Source of the DNA: Atriophallophorus winterbourni
Taxonomy: Eukaryota; Platyhelminthes; Trematoda; Plagiorchiida; Microphallidae
DNA length: 64,000 nt
Reading direction: 5' to 3'
NCBI GenBank assembly: GCA_013407085.1
Contig: JACCGJ010001390.1
Span: 78,054 to 142,053 of the forward strand
Below are positions 46,176 through 57,364 of this stretch, piece by piece (positions within the stretch are counted from its first letter, which is position 1; each line of letters begins with the position of its first letter). Made by a program: the position numbers and the translations under genes. Under the pieces are notes generated by a model. That model did not search any database, had not been told where the DNA came from, and saw only the letters and a program-made list of their open reading frames with translations.

Positions 46176-47050
46176 GTGTGATAAGAGAGTAACCTAAAAA
46201 CCCTATTCCTCTAGATCCCACGATCACGTATATATTCTAGTGGACTTGCCATGACCTTTAACGCGAAATTGGATATGCATACTAAGAAGAACATCGTTTG
46301 TGTGCCGTACATTTGATATACTCGTTATCTACCTTTTTCAATAATTCCGTAGACCAGCAGTGTTGTAATGCGTTCACTTTTTCAACGATGTATCCTTGGA
46401 TTTATAAACTTTTAAACTAATAACGATAGCTGTAACGTACGTCGTATGTTGCTTCATTTTTTAGAAAAAAAATTGATTGCAATCGGTTAGAGTATTTTTG
46501 GGTTAAATTTTCGCTTCTGATGTGAGCCACAATGTCGACCGACCTTGGCCGCGTTCAATTGAAACAGAGTGTTATGAAATTGGCAAATCGACCACTGATC
46601 TTAGTCATATCTACGAGACTTGGCACACACTGTAGGCTTACCATGGGCTGCTTAACTTTAAGGCCAAGCCAGGCGGTTTGTGGAATGCTACTTGTTTCCT
46701 GTTATGACTTTCACCCTTGGTCTGGCAAAGCTTCTGTATCTGAAGCAAGAAGTTACCCAAAAACTGTCCCAACCGATTTCACACAAATTTCTTTGCATTA
46801 CGAATACGTGATGAGTCCCGGAAATATTAAAATTAGTTACCACTTACATCAGGTCAATCGAAATCGAACCGGATATCCTGTCGTAACGTCTATCACGTTG
46901 TTTGCAAGGTATCGATGGTACTCGAACGAGCATTAACCATGCCCCCCGCATTTCACACTAATTTGTCAAATGCTTCGGGGTTAGTTTCTGCGGTCAAACT
47001 TTGCAATCCTTTTACTCTCATGCACGAATCCCACAACACAAGAGAATTCC
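46176..47050. other. no gene recognised
   Basis: A 134-codon ORF at 46,532-46,936 is the longest open frame here but shows no domain, signal peptide or motif. Its reality is doubtful. Confidence 0.35.
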
Positions 47051-47054
47051 AACT

Positions 47055-47172
47055 GGTCAGAAGCGTTTATAATAAGGTGAAGTTCTACTTGAATGCCACT
47101 GTTAAATTGGTTTCATACAACGAACCACGATGTTCAAATACAGAATTACAAAGTGATTCTTCGTCAAGCACT
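47055..47172 (-). repeat. HR repeat, 5' half, subfamily 2
   Basis: Reverse orientation: GAATCACTTTGTAATTC (the starting hairpin, one mismatch), TATTTGAACATCGTGG, TTCGTTGTATGAAACC, AACAGTGGCATTCAAGTAG. It ends before the ribozyme core. Confidence 0.65.
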
Positions 47173-47284
47173 CATGACGTTTAGAAAAGAACGAATTAAG
47201 TGCGGTGGTTGCGAGCAACAGTATAATTTGGTAATTAACGATACATCAAAATGCACACGACAACGAAAAAGAATATCCATTTTA

Positions 47285-48150
47285 TGAAGGCAAATCACGT
47301 TAACACAACACATCGAAGGCATTGTCGGTGTCCCACAAGGTTCGGTACTTGGTCCGGTTCTCGTTTTAGTCTACATCACCGACCTTACGAAACTTGTCAC
47401 AGCCAAAATGGTTCTCTGCGGATGAACTTAAACGTTGGATGCGAATCATGTCAAGCGTGGACGGTTTGTGCTTACAATGCGATGTGAACATATTGAACAG
47501 CCGGTCAGAGCGAAGCAAGCTTCCATTCAACTTCATAAAGTGCAAAATGTTGCAAATAGGTACAGATTTCCCATTCTCATACAACCTTGGATCAGAACAA
47601 CTGGAATGGACAACAAAAGAAAAGGACCTCGGTGTATGGATTAGTGGAAGTCTTAAGAATAGCATGCAATGCGAATCAGTGTACGACCGAGCTAGCCGCT
47701 TACTAAGTATGCTTCACCGTATTTTCGGCCCTTTTTCCCGTGAAACGTTCCCCATACTCATAAATACGTATATTAACCCAGTGATGGATTACTCAGGCAA
47801 GCTTGGGCACCATGGTTACCAAAGGACATCAAGCTGATCGAGTGGATTTATCACAGAGCAACTAAACTGGTTGGCTGTCTCTGCAACCTACCATATGATA
47901 ATTGACTCGTGCAACTAAATTTGGATACAATGCCTCACAGACTGGTTCGATTGGATCTAATCCTAACTTATAAAATAATAAACTCAAAGATGCATCCTCT
48001 GAGGCATCTATTTAGCCTCCGGTCAACCCATACCACAGTTACTCACCCACTGGTATTTGATATTCCACATTCTCACTGAAACTGTTATCGGTTCTTTTAT
48101 TCGGAGTACGTTAGTTTCTTATGGAACTCCTTACCATCAGATGTGGTCTA
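47285..48150 (+). mobile_element. CR1-type LINE, truncated at both ends
   Basis: Starts in the RT with EGIVGVPQGSVLGPVLVLVY (about 47,318-47,380). The catalytic aspartates are deleted. It continues SKLPFNFIKCKMLQIGTDFP (47,515-47,575), WTTKEKDLGVWISGSLKNSM, MLHRIFGPFSRETFPILINT and YINPVMDYSG (to about 47,800), and ends FFYSEYVSFLWNSLPSDVV at about 48,145. It runs straight into RTE sequence, which indicates interruption by the RTE. Confidence 0.82.
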
Positions 48151-49015
48151 ACAATAAGCATGAGCAAGACCAAAGTCCTTGGTCAAGGGACTGTATCGCC
48201 ACCAATCATCACTGTTGGAAACTGTCAGCTCGAACCAGTACATCATTTCACATATCTTGGTTCAACCATTGCGGATAACCTCTCGCTAGACATGGAGATC
48301 AATAAGCGGATTGGCAGAGCAGCTGTCATTTTGTCCCGATTGAACTCTCGTGTTTGGGTAACCGCAAGCTGACTGTAAAGACAAAGATGATGGTATACAG
48401 CGCGTGTGTACTAAATGCTTTACTATACGGCAGTGAAACCTGGGCCACCCACGCAAGACACGAACGGAATCTGAATGTTTTCCATCTACGAAGCATCCGT
48501 CGTATCTTGAACATATCATGGATGTACAGAGTGACTAACGCTGAATTGCTCTCAAAAGCTGGTCTACAGAGCATGTTTACCCTATTACGTCAGCGCCGCC
48601 TGCGGTGGCTTGGTCATGTCTATAGAATGAAAAATGGTCGTATTCCGGAAGATCTACTCTACGGTGAGTTGCAATTAGGAAGTCGACCATTGGGTGGGCC
48701 GCGGTACAAAATGTTTGCAAAAGAGATATGAAAGCCCTTGACATTGACCCCGCAAGCTGGGAAAAACTTGCTCTTGACCGTTCAGTTTGAAGGCATTGTG
48801 TAAAGCGTCGACTGCAAGCCGGGGAGGAGCAAATACAGCTCGTGGCTGCTGAACGCAGATCACGCCGCCGGCGTGCAACTGATGCAATACAACAGAGTTC
48901 TGACTATCGTTGCAAGCGCTGCGAGAGAGATTGTTCCTCCCGAATCGGACTGTTTAGTCATTCAAAAGTTGCAAAACATGAAATTCGTGCGATGTGATGT
49001 ACATCCATGGTCGAC
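48150..49015 (+). mobile_element. 5'-truncated RTE-type LINE (RTE-1)
   Basis: Only the C-terminal part of the RTE polyprotein is present: MSKTKVLGQGTVSPPIITVG (48,163 on), FTYLGSTIADNLSLDMEINK, then after a frameshift RKLTVKTKMMVYSACVLNAL, LLYGSETWATHARHER, LRQRRLRWLGHVYRMKNGRI, then GELQLGSRPLGGPRYKMFAK, DPASWEKLALDRS and the terminal YRCKRCERDCSSRIGLFSHS (about 48,900-48,960), a zinc-knuckle-like end known in this RTE group. It stops at CATCCATGGTCGAC, where the assembly gap begins. Confidence 0.9.
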
Positions 49016-50015
49016 NNNNNNNNNNNNNNNNNNNNNNNNNNNNNNNNNNNNNNNNNNNNNNNNNNNNNNNNNNNNNNNNNNNNNNNNNNNNNNNNNNNNN
49101 NNNNNNNNNNNNNNNNNNNNNNNNNNNNNNNNNNNNNNNNNNNNNNNNNNNNNNNNNNNNNNNNNNNNNNNNNNNNNNNNNNNNNNNNNNNNNNNNNNNN
49201 NNNNNNNNNNNNNNNNNNNNNNNNNNNNNNNNNNNNNNNNNNNNNNNNNNNNNNNNNNNNNNNNNNNNNNNNNNNNNNNNNNNNNNNNNNNNNNNNNNNN
49301 NNNNNNNNNNNNNNNNNNNNNNNNNNNNNNNNNNNNNNNNNNNNNNNNNNNNNNNNNNNNNNNNNNNNNNNNNNNNNNNNNNNNNNNNNNNNNNNNNNNN
49401 NNNNNNNNNNNNNNNNNNNNNNNNNNNNNNNNNNNNNNNNNNNNNNNNNNNNNNNNNNNNNNNNNNNNNNNNNNNNNNNNNNNNNNNNNNNNNNNNNNNN
49501 NNNNNNNNNNNNNNNNNNNNNNNNNNNNNNNNNNNNNNNNNNNNNNNNNNNNNNNNNNNNNNNNNNNNNNNNNNNNNNNNNNNNNNNNNNNNNNNNNNNN
49601 NNNNNNNNNNNNNNNNNNNNNNNNNNNNNNNNNNNNNNNNNNNNNNNNNNNNNNNNNNNNNNNNNNNNNNNNNNNNNNNNNNNNNNNNNNNNNNNNNNNN
49701 NNNNNNNNNNNNNNNNNNNNNNNNNNNNNNNNNNNNNNNNNNNNNNNNNNNNNNNNNNNNNNNNNNNNNNNNNNNNNNNNNNNNNNNNNNNNNNNNNNNN
49801 NNNNNNNNNNNNNNNNNNNNNNNNNNNNNNNNNNNNNNNNNNNNNNNNNNNNNNNNNNNNNNNNNNNNNNNNNNNNNNNNNNNNNNNNNNNNNNNNNNNN
49901 NNNNNNNNNNNNNNNNNNNNNNNNNNNNNNNNNNNNNNNNNNNNNNNNNNNNNNNNNNNNNNNNNNNNNNNNNNNNNNNNNNNNNNNNNNNNNNNNNNNN
50001 NNNNNNNNNNNNNNN
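49016..50015. other. assembly gap of 1,000 N
   Basis: Exactly 1,000 undetermined bases, a conventional placeholder size, so the true length is unknown. Long open frames across it are artefacts. The left side is the 3' end of RTE-1 and the right side is the 5' part of RTE-2. Confidence 0.99.
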
Positions 50016-51016
50016 CGACTGGCGTAGAGCTGAGCGCCTGGGGCTGCTTTCGACGGTGGGAGAGACTTCCAGGTCTCATTGGACGGCTACCGCCCGCCTC
50101 AAGCTGGACAGCCCCCAGTCAATAAGGTGCCGTCTCGCCACGGTCTGCTATCTTCATTGGGTGCATGGGGATTAGTAATCAACCGACAAGTAGACTGTAT
50201 TTTTCCGCACCAGCGAAACGAATAACTAAACAACAAAGGTCAGCTCTAAAACTGGGAACTTGGAACGTCCTGTCCATGCCTCCTGGGATTTCATGACGAC
50301 GTCTCGAATATCAGAGGCGTAAGAAAATCAGCTGTAATTAATAATGAGCGAAAAAGGCTGAATGTCGACGTGACTGCCCTGCAAGAGACACGATTACGAG
50401 ACACTGGTATGCTAATAGAAAGAGATTACACTGATTACACGTTTATGCACTGACGCTCTCTGCGACACCGGCTAAAAAGACGCTTTTTATCATAACCACA
50501 CAACAGTCCTCAAAAACGTGCCACAAACAAAATGTGTATTGGGTAAAACCAATGATAATGGACAATGCCTTTAAGAACTGCGAACGCAGTTCAGTCAGTA
50601 ACACATTTTTCAAAGAAAACCACAGTATAAATTCTCTTGGAAACATCCTCACTCTAAGCATTGTCATCAGCTTGATCTTATTCTTGCTAGAAGCACTAAT
50701 ATAAGAAGCGTACTCCTCGCCAAATCATATCAAAGCGCAGACTGTGACACTGATCATTCGCTGGTTTGTGCAAAACTGAAGTTTCCCTAGTCGAGATTTC
50801 ACGGCACCAAATTGTCTGCTAAGCCAAGTATAGACGTCACTCACATGTGCGAACCTAGTTTAGCTGCGCGATTTGAAAAAGCCTTCACAGCCGAGTTCAA
50901 CAAGACAACCCTACTCGAATCGGCTTCAGAAAACTGGGAATCACTAGAAAGCTGCATATGCTGAGTCGCACTTTCCACTTTCGGTCCGAAGAAAGCTCGA
51001 ACGAGCGACTGAGATG
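50016..51016 (+). mobile_element. RTE-type LINE, endonuclease half (RTE-2, left part)
   Basis: After a GC-richer leader (50,016-50,250) the endonuclease begins with KLGTWNVLSMPPGIS (50,250-50,295). It continues NNERKRLNVDVTALQETRLR (50,340-50,400), in which N of GTWNV and E of QETRL are catalytic positions of apurinic-type endonucleases. After decayed sequence it reads LAKSYQSADCDTDHSLVCAK (50,718-50,775), with the terminal SDH-type motif as TDH. Further RTE sequence, FEKAFTAEFNKTTLLESASE, follows to 51,000. Multiple stops are present. The element resumes at 53,121 after an inserted LINE. Confidence 0.88.
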
Positions 51017-51017
51017 A

Positions 51018-53120
51018 CTGCTGTGTTCAAAGTAATTCAAAGTTTCAATGGTCCAAAAAGCAAATACTTTACAGTAACCACAGATTAAAAATATAGGGAA
51101 TGCATAAAAACAACACAAATGTTTTATCCATATGGAAAGTCGGCACGTGTATTCAGGTGCGAGGTTGGGTTTGGTCAACATATACTTGTCAAGTTCAGCC
51201 TTGAACATATTCAGGCTTGTTGCGCAAGTGATAAGTGGGGGCAGGGATTTCCATATAAAACAAACTCTGACAGTAAAGAAAAACCTTCGACAATTTGATC
51301 TGGAGTGTGGAATAATTAACTTATAGCCCTGCGATCTTCTACAACGTGCTTCTTGCGATGAACAGGTGTTCCAAGTGGTGATCCACTTTATGCAGAATGT
51401 CTACCATCAGGATCAAGTCACCGCTGGGACAACGCTACGAAAAGTCAAAGAGGTTTAGCAATCCGCTCCTCGTATGGCCTGTTGTATAGCCCGGTCACCA
51501 GTTTTGTAGCGTGTACACGAATAAAGTCATTCTCTTCTTCTACCCGTTGCAGCAAAGTCATGTCCTTTTGTAACCATATGGACCATGCTTGAACAGAATA
51601 CTCCATTCTTGGTCTGATATAGGTGTCAATTATACGTGGGGGTATCTGCTTTGAGAAACGACCAAAGATCCTTCTAAGCAATCCTAAGCTTTGGTAGGAC
51701 TTTTTGTATACAACAGAACACTGCCGTGAAGACTTCATGTTACTGCTAATCCACACGCCCAGGTCTTCCTCTTCAGTAACCCATGAAGTTGCTGAGATCC
51801 CAGAGAGTACGTGAATTCGAAGGATTTACCGACGTTTAACATTTTACATTTTTGGATGTTGAATGGAAAGCAATTCCGCAAGGACCAATTATGAAGTGCT
51901 TCGAGATCTTTTTGGAGAATTTGGCAATCTTCTATCGTGCGTATGCTAGTTCAGACTTTGATGTCATCCTGAATCCGTGCTGTGCGATGGAAATCAGCTT
52001 ATTTTGTTCCAAATGTTTAACAAGTTCGTCAGCTACAAGTTGTTCGAGAACTTTAGAGACCACTTGCAACAACGTGACTGGTCTGTAGTTAGATACATGA
52101 AATCGGTTCCCTCCTTTGTATATCGGAGTGATTAATCCACTTTTCCAGGCATTAGCAACCGTGCTACAACTCAAGGACAGGTTGAAAAGGTCAGATAGTG
52201 GTGAGAATAGAGCATGGGCGCATTGTTTTAGGATGAATGGTGTTATTTCATCAGCACCCGAGGATTTTTGTATTTAACCCGCGTAGCTTTACCAGGACAA
52301 TCTCGGGTTTCACAACGATTTCGTTCATTGTATTCTGCGATCTGAATGCAGGTATATTGTAAGATACGCGCTCGTTAGAGTAAAACACTCTAGATTGAAA
52401 TTAAGCGAGTTCGTTAGCGGCTTCGAGAGCTGTGGATGTAGTTCCAGTCGTATTAAGTTAAGCGGAAACACCTGGCTTTACCCTGGCCTTTCTGTTCAGG
52501 ATCTGGAAGAGGAGCTTCGGATTTCGTTGAATTTTATCCATCAGATTAATTTGATACTTTTCTTTATTCTCCTGGACAAGTTTAGTAACTTTGTTTCTCA
52601 ATAAACGGTAAGATTCGCAAGATTCAGGTGTTGATTGCAGTATGTGGCTTCTCCACGCACAGTTTCTCACCTTTATCAATTTCCGTGTTCGATCACGAAT
52701 TTGAATCCTTTTTTAGTTGTTTTGAAACATATTTTGAGTGGTGTTCTATTTTTCGGTTGATTTTCTGAAGTATCGATGACCAGCATTGTTGGACATCAGT
52801 GCTTATCGGTGCCCAGTCGGTGAATACTTGAATAGACATTGATAATGCAACCGTATCGATTTTTCTTATCAATTTCTGAGCATCACTTTCTTTTTTCGCT
52901 TCAGATATATAGTCGAAAACAATGACTACATGATCACTCTTTCCAAGAGGTGCTTCATAGCGGATTTCCTCGATGACATTTTCCTCGCTATTCAGAACAA
53001 GATCGAGAATGGACGGTGTGTTTGTGCCTCTGAAGCCAGTGCTGCTTGAGATGTGGTTGAATAAAGGAATTTCGTTGAAATTTCGTTGGAATTTCGTGTT
53101 GGACGAGAAACGGTCAGCAT
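51018..53120 (-). mobile_element. CR1-type LINE nested inside RTE-2
   Basis: From the minus strand, the 5' end (about 53,110) lies within the endonuclease: TPSILDLVLNSEENVIEEIR and APLGKSDHVVIVFDYI. A linker follows, SYRLLRNKVTKLVQENKEKY and KIQRNPKLLFQILNRKARVK. The RT has NAWKSGLITPIYKGGNRFHV, SNYRPVTLLQVVSKVLEQLV and ISIAQHGFR. The next bases read DDIKV, so the RT palm between QHGF and FADD has been deleted (near 51,970). The C terminus has RIIDTYIRPRMEYSVQAWSI and FKAELDKYML. The 3' end is TTCAAAGTTTCAATGG at 51,018-51,048. The 5' truncation and orientation fit target-primed reverse transcription. Confidence 0.88.
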
Positions 53121-55060
53121 TCCTGAATAATAACAGACGAAAACTTACGACTTCTAAGAGAAGCTAGAAATAAGGTCCAACATACTGCAAGACGATGTGC
53201 AAATGACTATTGGACTGAATTGTTCTCAATATCCAGAAAGATGCGGATTCTGAAAATTTTCACGGTATGTATGATGGGATCAAGAGAGCCATTGGCCCAA
53301 ACAAACTTAAAACGGCTCCCACCAAGTTTTTATCTGGTAACCCGATTGTTGACAAAACTCAACAGATGGAAAGATGGGTAGAGCACTTTTCATCTGTCTA
53401 CTCTAGGGACAGTACGATTTTATCGTATGTACTTGAAAATGTTGAACGGTTGCCGACTATTGAATATCTAGATACTACCCCTACTCTTGATGAGCTCAAT
53501 AGGGCAATCGACCGCTTAGCGAATGGGAAAGCCCCTGGTGATGACGGAATTCCACCTGAGCTCATCAAATGCGGTAGAGCAGCATTATTACAGCCTCTTC
53601 ACCATTTGCTTCTTCAATGCTGGCAGGAGGGGGGTGTCCCACAAGAGATGCGAGACACAAAGATCATCACGCTGTTTACGAATAAGGGTGATAGAGGCAT
53701 TGCAACCATTACAGAGGAAACTCCCTTCTGAATGTTGTAGGCAAATTGTTTGCTAAAGTTTTACAGATCCGGCTACAAGTTTTGGCTGCTAGAGTTTATT
53801 CCGAATCTCAAAGTGGCTTCCGCAGAGCATGATCAACCGTTAACATGATCTTCTCCCTGAGACAACTTCAAGAAAAGTGTCGGAAACAGCGTATGGTATT
53901 ATACACTTTTTTGTTGATTTAACGAAGGCATTCGATTACGTCAGCAGGAGGATTCTTTTAAAATCCTTGATCTGATTATTTCCTACCACTCTAGCATGAA
54001 GGGATCAGTCCATTTTAACGGTTTCAGATCAGAAACCTAAGAAATTCGCCGAGGCGTCAAACAGTGGTGTATTCATGCTCCCACGCTGTTCGACGTTTTC
54101 TTTGCTCTGTTTCTGAAGCACGCTTTTAGAACGAGAACAGAAGGCATTTACCTACGCACGCGAAATGATTGCAAGCTTTTGAAAATAAACCGGTTTAGAG
54201 CACAAAACAAGGTACATGATGTGCTAATCCCTGACCTGCTGTTTGCCGACGATGCAAGAATTATTGCTCACTTCAAGAACATCTCCAGTCGCTAATTGAC
54301 TGTTTTTCGTCGACATGTAAAGACTATGGGCCAACAATCTGAATGAGCAAGACCAAAGTCCTTGGTCAAGGGACTGTATCGCTTCAAATCATCATTGTTG
54401 CAAACTCAGCTTGATCCAGTACATCATTCACATATCTTGTTCAACCATTACAGATAAACTCTCGCTAAATATGGAGTTTGATTAGCGATTGGCAGAGCAG
54501 CTGTCATTGTACCGACTGAACTCTTATGTTTGGGGAAACCGCGATTGACTGTAAAGACAAAGATGATGGTATACAGCTCGTGTGTACTAAATGCTTCGCT
54601 GTACGGCAGTGAAATCTGGACCATTCATGCAAGACACGAACGGAAGCTATATGCTTCCATCTACGAAGCATCCGTCGTATTTTGAACATGTCGTGGATGG
54701 ACAAAGTGACTAATGCTGAAGTGCTTTCAAAAGCTGGTCTTCAGAGCATGTTCACCCTACTACGACAGCGCCGCCTGCGGTGGCTCGGCCAAGTCTACAT
54801 CATAGAAAACGGTCGTATTCCGAAAGATTTACTCTATGGTGAGTTGCAATCAGGAAGTCGACCTTTGGACAGACCGCATTTGCGGTACAAATACGTTTGC
54901 AAAAGAGATATGGAAGCTCTTGGCATTGGCCCTGCGAGCTGGGAAGAACTTGGTTTTGACCACTCGCACTGGAGGCATTGTGTAAAGCGTCGTCTGTAAG
55001 CTGTGGAGGAGCATCCATCCATGGTCGACCTCGACCGCCGGAAGCTAACAACAACACCAA
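53121..55060 (+). mobile_element. RTE-type LINE, reverse transcriptase half (RTE-2, right part)
   Basis: Resumes with LREARNKVQHTARRCANDYW (about 53,154-53,215). A 154-codon uninterrupted frame follows (53,267-53,731), with RAIDRLANGKAPGDDGIPPE, LIKCGRAALLQPLHHLLLQC and GGVPQEMRDTKIITLF. Later pieces are ESQSGFR (53,803), FVDLTKAFDYVSRRILL-like sequence (53,913-53,960) and catalytic LLFADDARIIAHF (54,238-54,276). The end domain has WMDKVTNAEVLSKAGLQSMF, LLRQRRLRWLGQV and RPHLRYKYVCKRDMEALGIG. Relative to RTE-1 the terminal Cys-rich segment is deleted: GAGGAGCA is joined directly to TCCATCCATGGTCGAC at 55,008-55,029. The coding content is near complete but broken by frameshifts. Confidence 0.9.
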
Positions 55061-56039
55061 AACTGTCTGTGTGAAACATTTGAAGCTTCAACTTAATGAA
55101 ATTTTTACTTATAGCCTACAATATTCTACATTTATTAGTTTTGTCACAGAAATCTTTTTTTGGACAGTCTAGCTAGGCCACCATATTCAACAAACTATGT
55201 GGATTTTCGCTAACCAGGCGTCCCTTGAGAGGACATACTTCTTTGTCACACACGCCGGCATATCTCGTATATCAGGTTCGATCGCAAACTTCAAAGAATG
55301 CCACAATTTTTGCGATCATGGCGTCTATAAATAACTGAATTACGCAGTTTTCGAAAATGCACAGGTCGATCAATGATCGCCGATGCTGTTTGAAACGCGT
55401 GTGGTATGGCAAAATTATGTAGATGAATCGAAAACGGACAACTATCTATGGAAGTTAAATAACGAAACATCTCCTTTACTTGCGATACAAACTTATGATA
55501 ACAGTTTCTTCTAAATGACCATCGCTTTTTCCACCTGGTTAGCTACGCCTTTGAAAAAATATGATTAATGCATGAAATTGTTCAAGAATGAAGATTGTAT
55601 GGTGAAAAAGCAATCGTTTTACATGTACCTTTGGATGATAGCTATAAAAATACAGAGGATGTTATCAAAATTCCATAGAGGTGTTTTCTTTGTGTGCGTT
55701 CATACGGGGCCTCAGTATACAGTGCCGATAGTAAAGTGCTCTTTAATGACTTGAATGGCTTCGTGTATTCTTAGGTGAACTGACTTCTATCAAATCGCCG
55801 TTAGTGTGGTTTTCAATCTGCAGTATTTTATAGTTTGCCTTTGTGTAAAATCAGTCAATTCCAGCATGGTCATTCGCTGTTAGTATGGGATGTGCTGCAT
55901 CCCATCAACTAGCTTCGCTGCCTGGTAGTACATTATATCAAACAATCCAATATATTTATGCAGACAGGTTGTCCAAATTGGGATCATGTATTTTATTGTT
56001 GAATGGAAGTATTTATAATGCGAGGGAGCGCTTTAAGAG
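55061..56039. other. no gene recognised; contains repeat R3 at 55,580-55,675
   Basis: TCAAGAATGAAGATTGTATG, GTGAAAAAGCAATCG, TTTACATGTACC, TTGGATGATAGCTATAAAAA and TACAGAGG match 46,083-46,175. Both R3 copies have ATGCATGAAA or GCATGAAA a short way upstream. Nothing else is assignable. Confidence 0.5.
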
Positions 56040-56340
56040 AGAACCTCTCAAATATTCTAGGTAATTCAAGGTTTTAAAAAGCATCAAAAGCTTATCAAAA
56101 ACCATAGGATGGTAAACATTATAATGCAAGTTTAAAATACAATATAAGTAGACAAAGTTATACTTGAATGCCACTGTTACATAGATTAAACAGTATATAG
56201 GTAGTCGGTAAACGTATAATTCAATAAAAATTCGTCTAATGCAGGTCATGCAAGCTAGCGGAGTGAGCTAAGGTAAAAGATAAACTATTCCAAGTAAAAC
56301 AGACGCGTACAGAATGAAAAACCTTCTATAGTCAGGTTTT
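56040..56340 (-). mobile_element. CR1-type LINE 3' end with a short HR fragment inside
   Basis: Aligns with the reference end at 44.4 kb: TAATTCAAGGTTTT, AAAAAGCATC, ACCATAGGATGGTAAA, TAGATTAAACAGTATATA, AAATTCGTCTAAT, CATGCAAGCTAG and TTCCAAGTAAAACAGACGCG. About 30 bp at 56,150-56,182 (AAGTTATACTTGAATGCCAC then TGTTACATA), absent from the 44.4-kb copy, is a reverse fragment of the HR repeat (compare GTGGCATTCAAGTATAAC at 32.3 kb). Confidence 0.78.
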
Positions 56341-56865
56341 TATGACAAAGATTATATGTATGCTAGTATTGCCGGCCAAGTTGTAACCTTTTACATTTAC
56401 GTATGTTAAAAGGCATTTAATTTGAGTCTAGTGATACAGGTCATCCAAATCCTGTTCGAAAATCAAACTGCATTCAATGGAAGGATTGTTTTAACTCTAT
56501 TGATCGGTATCATTGATATTTATGCGAATATCTAAACGGAATAATAATTTTATATGAACTATTCTAATGCTCTAACACGACAGACGCATTTAGATAAGAC
56601 TCAGGAACTCTTTACTAATTGTTTTTGATGACCTTCATTAATTGAGGTTGATCATGGATGAACATCTCAAGCACATGACCATATCATGTTGCACATCATT
56701 TTAAATAATTAAACAGTCTGATTTAGGTCGAACTACCGCTCCCGAAGCGCTAAACGTAATAGGCAGTACAATGCACATAAGCGTCATTTGTACGCCGCCA
56801 GCGTGATATCCGGTCAGCTCTTCTCCAGTTTAGAAATGACACTTTACACAGTGCCTTCAAAGTGT
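56341..56865. other. no gene recognised
   Basis: Noncoding sequence between LINE fragments, with no motif I can support. Confidence 0.4.
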
Positions 56866-56869
56866 GCGG

Positions 56870-57140
56870 TCAAGAGTACGCTCGAGCGCAGACGCATCCG
56901 AGCGGACCTAATCCTAACATGCCGAATAACCCATATGGGGTCCCACTCACTCAGACACCTCGTTAATATTGGTTCAAATCTCCGGTCCTGCAGTCACAAC
57001 CTGGCCCTTCAAATCCCACATTCCCGATTAAACTGTAGATGCAACTTTACGCAGTCCGTGTATTCTTTTTGTTGAACAGCTTACCGACAGAAATTGTTTC
57101 CACATAAACGAAATCATCTTCAAACAAAGGTTACGATCTT
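56870..57140 (+). mobile_element. CR1-type LINE C-terminal fragment
   Basis: Reads LERRRIRADLILTCRITHMG and then HNLALQIPHSRLNCRCNFTQ, with a WNSLP-type continuation blurred by mutations at about 57,060-57,100. Both ends of the element are missing. Confidence 0.7.
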
Positions 57141-57364
57141 TTATGCAAAATGATACTGTCTTGTCCCCGGTTTACTATAATCCCACAATGATTCCTTCTT
57201 ACTTGTAATACAAATTGCTCAAACATGTAGTTTCAGTAGAAATATCCTATCTCCATGTCATAATTGGAATTAATTTCGCTCCTCCTTTGAAGCGCAAAGA
57301 TTAAAGTAACGATTTGTTTAACTTTTATACGTATATACTATGCTATTGTACCGCTATATGCTAT

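Noticed and set aside
46532..46936. 134-codon ORF as a possible gene
   Set aside because: No recognisable domain, signal or homologous copy in the window. Low-complexity features do not help, so it is left unassigned.
48873..50175. Open frames of more than 370 codons across 49.0-50.0 kb
   Set aside because: They are made of undetermined N bases. Only short real sequence lies at each edge, and it is RTE.
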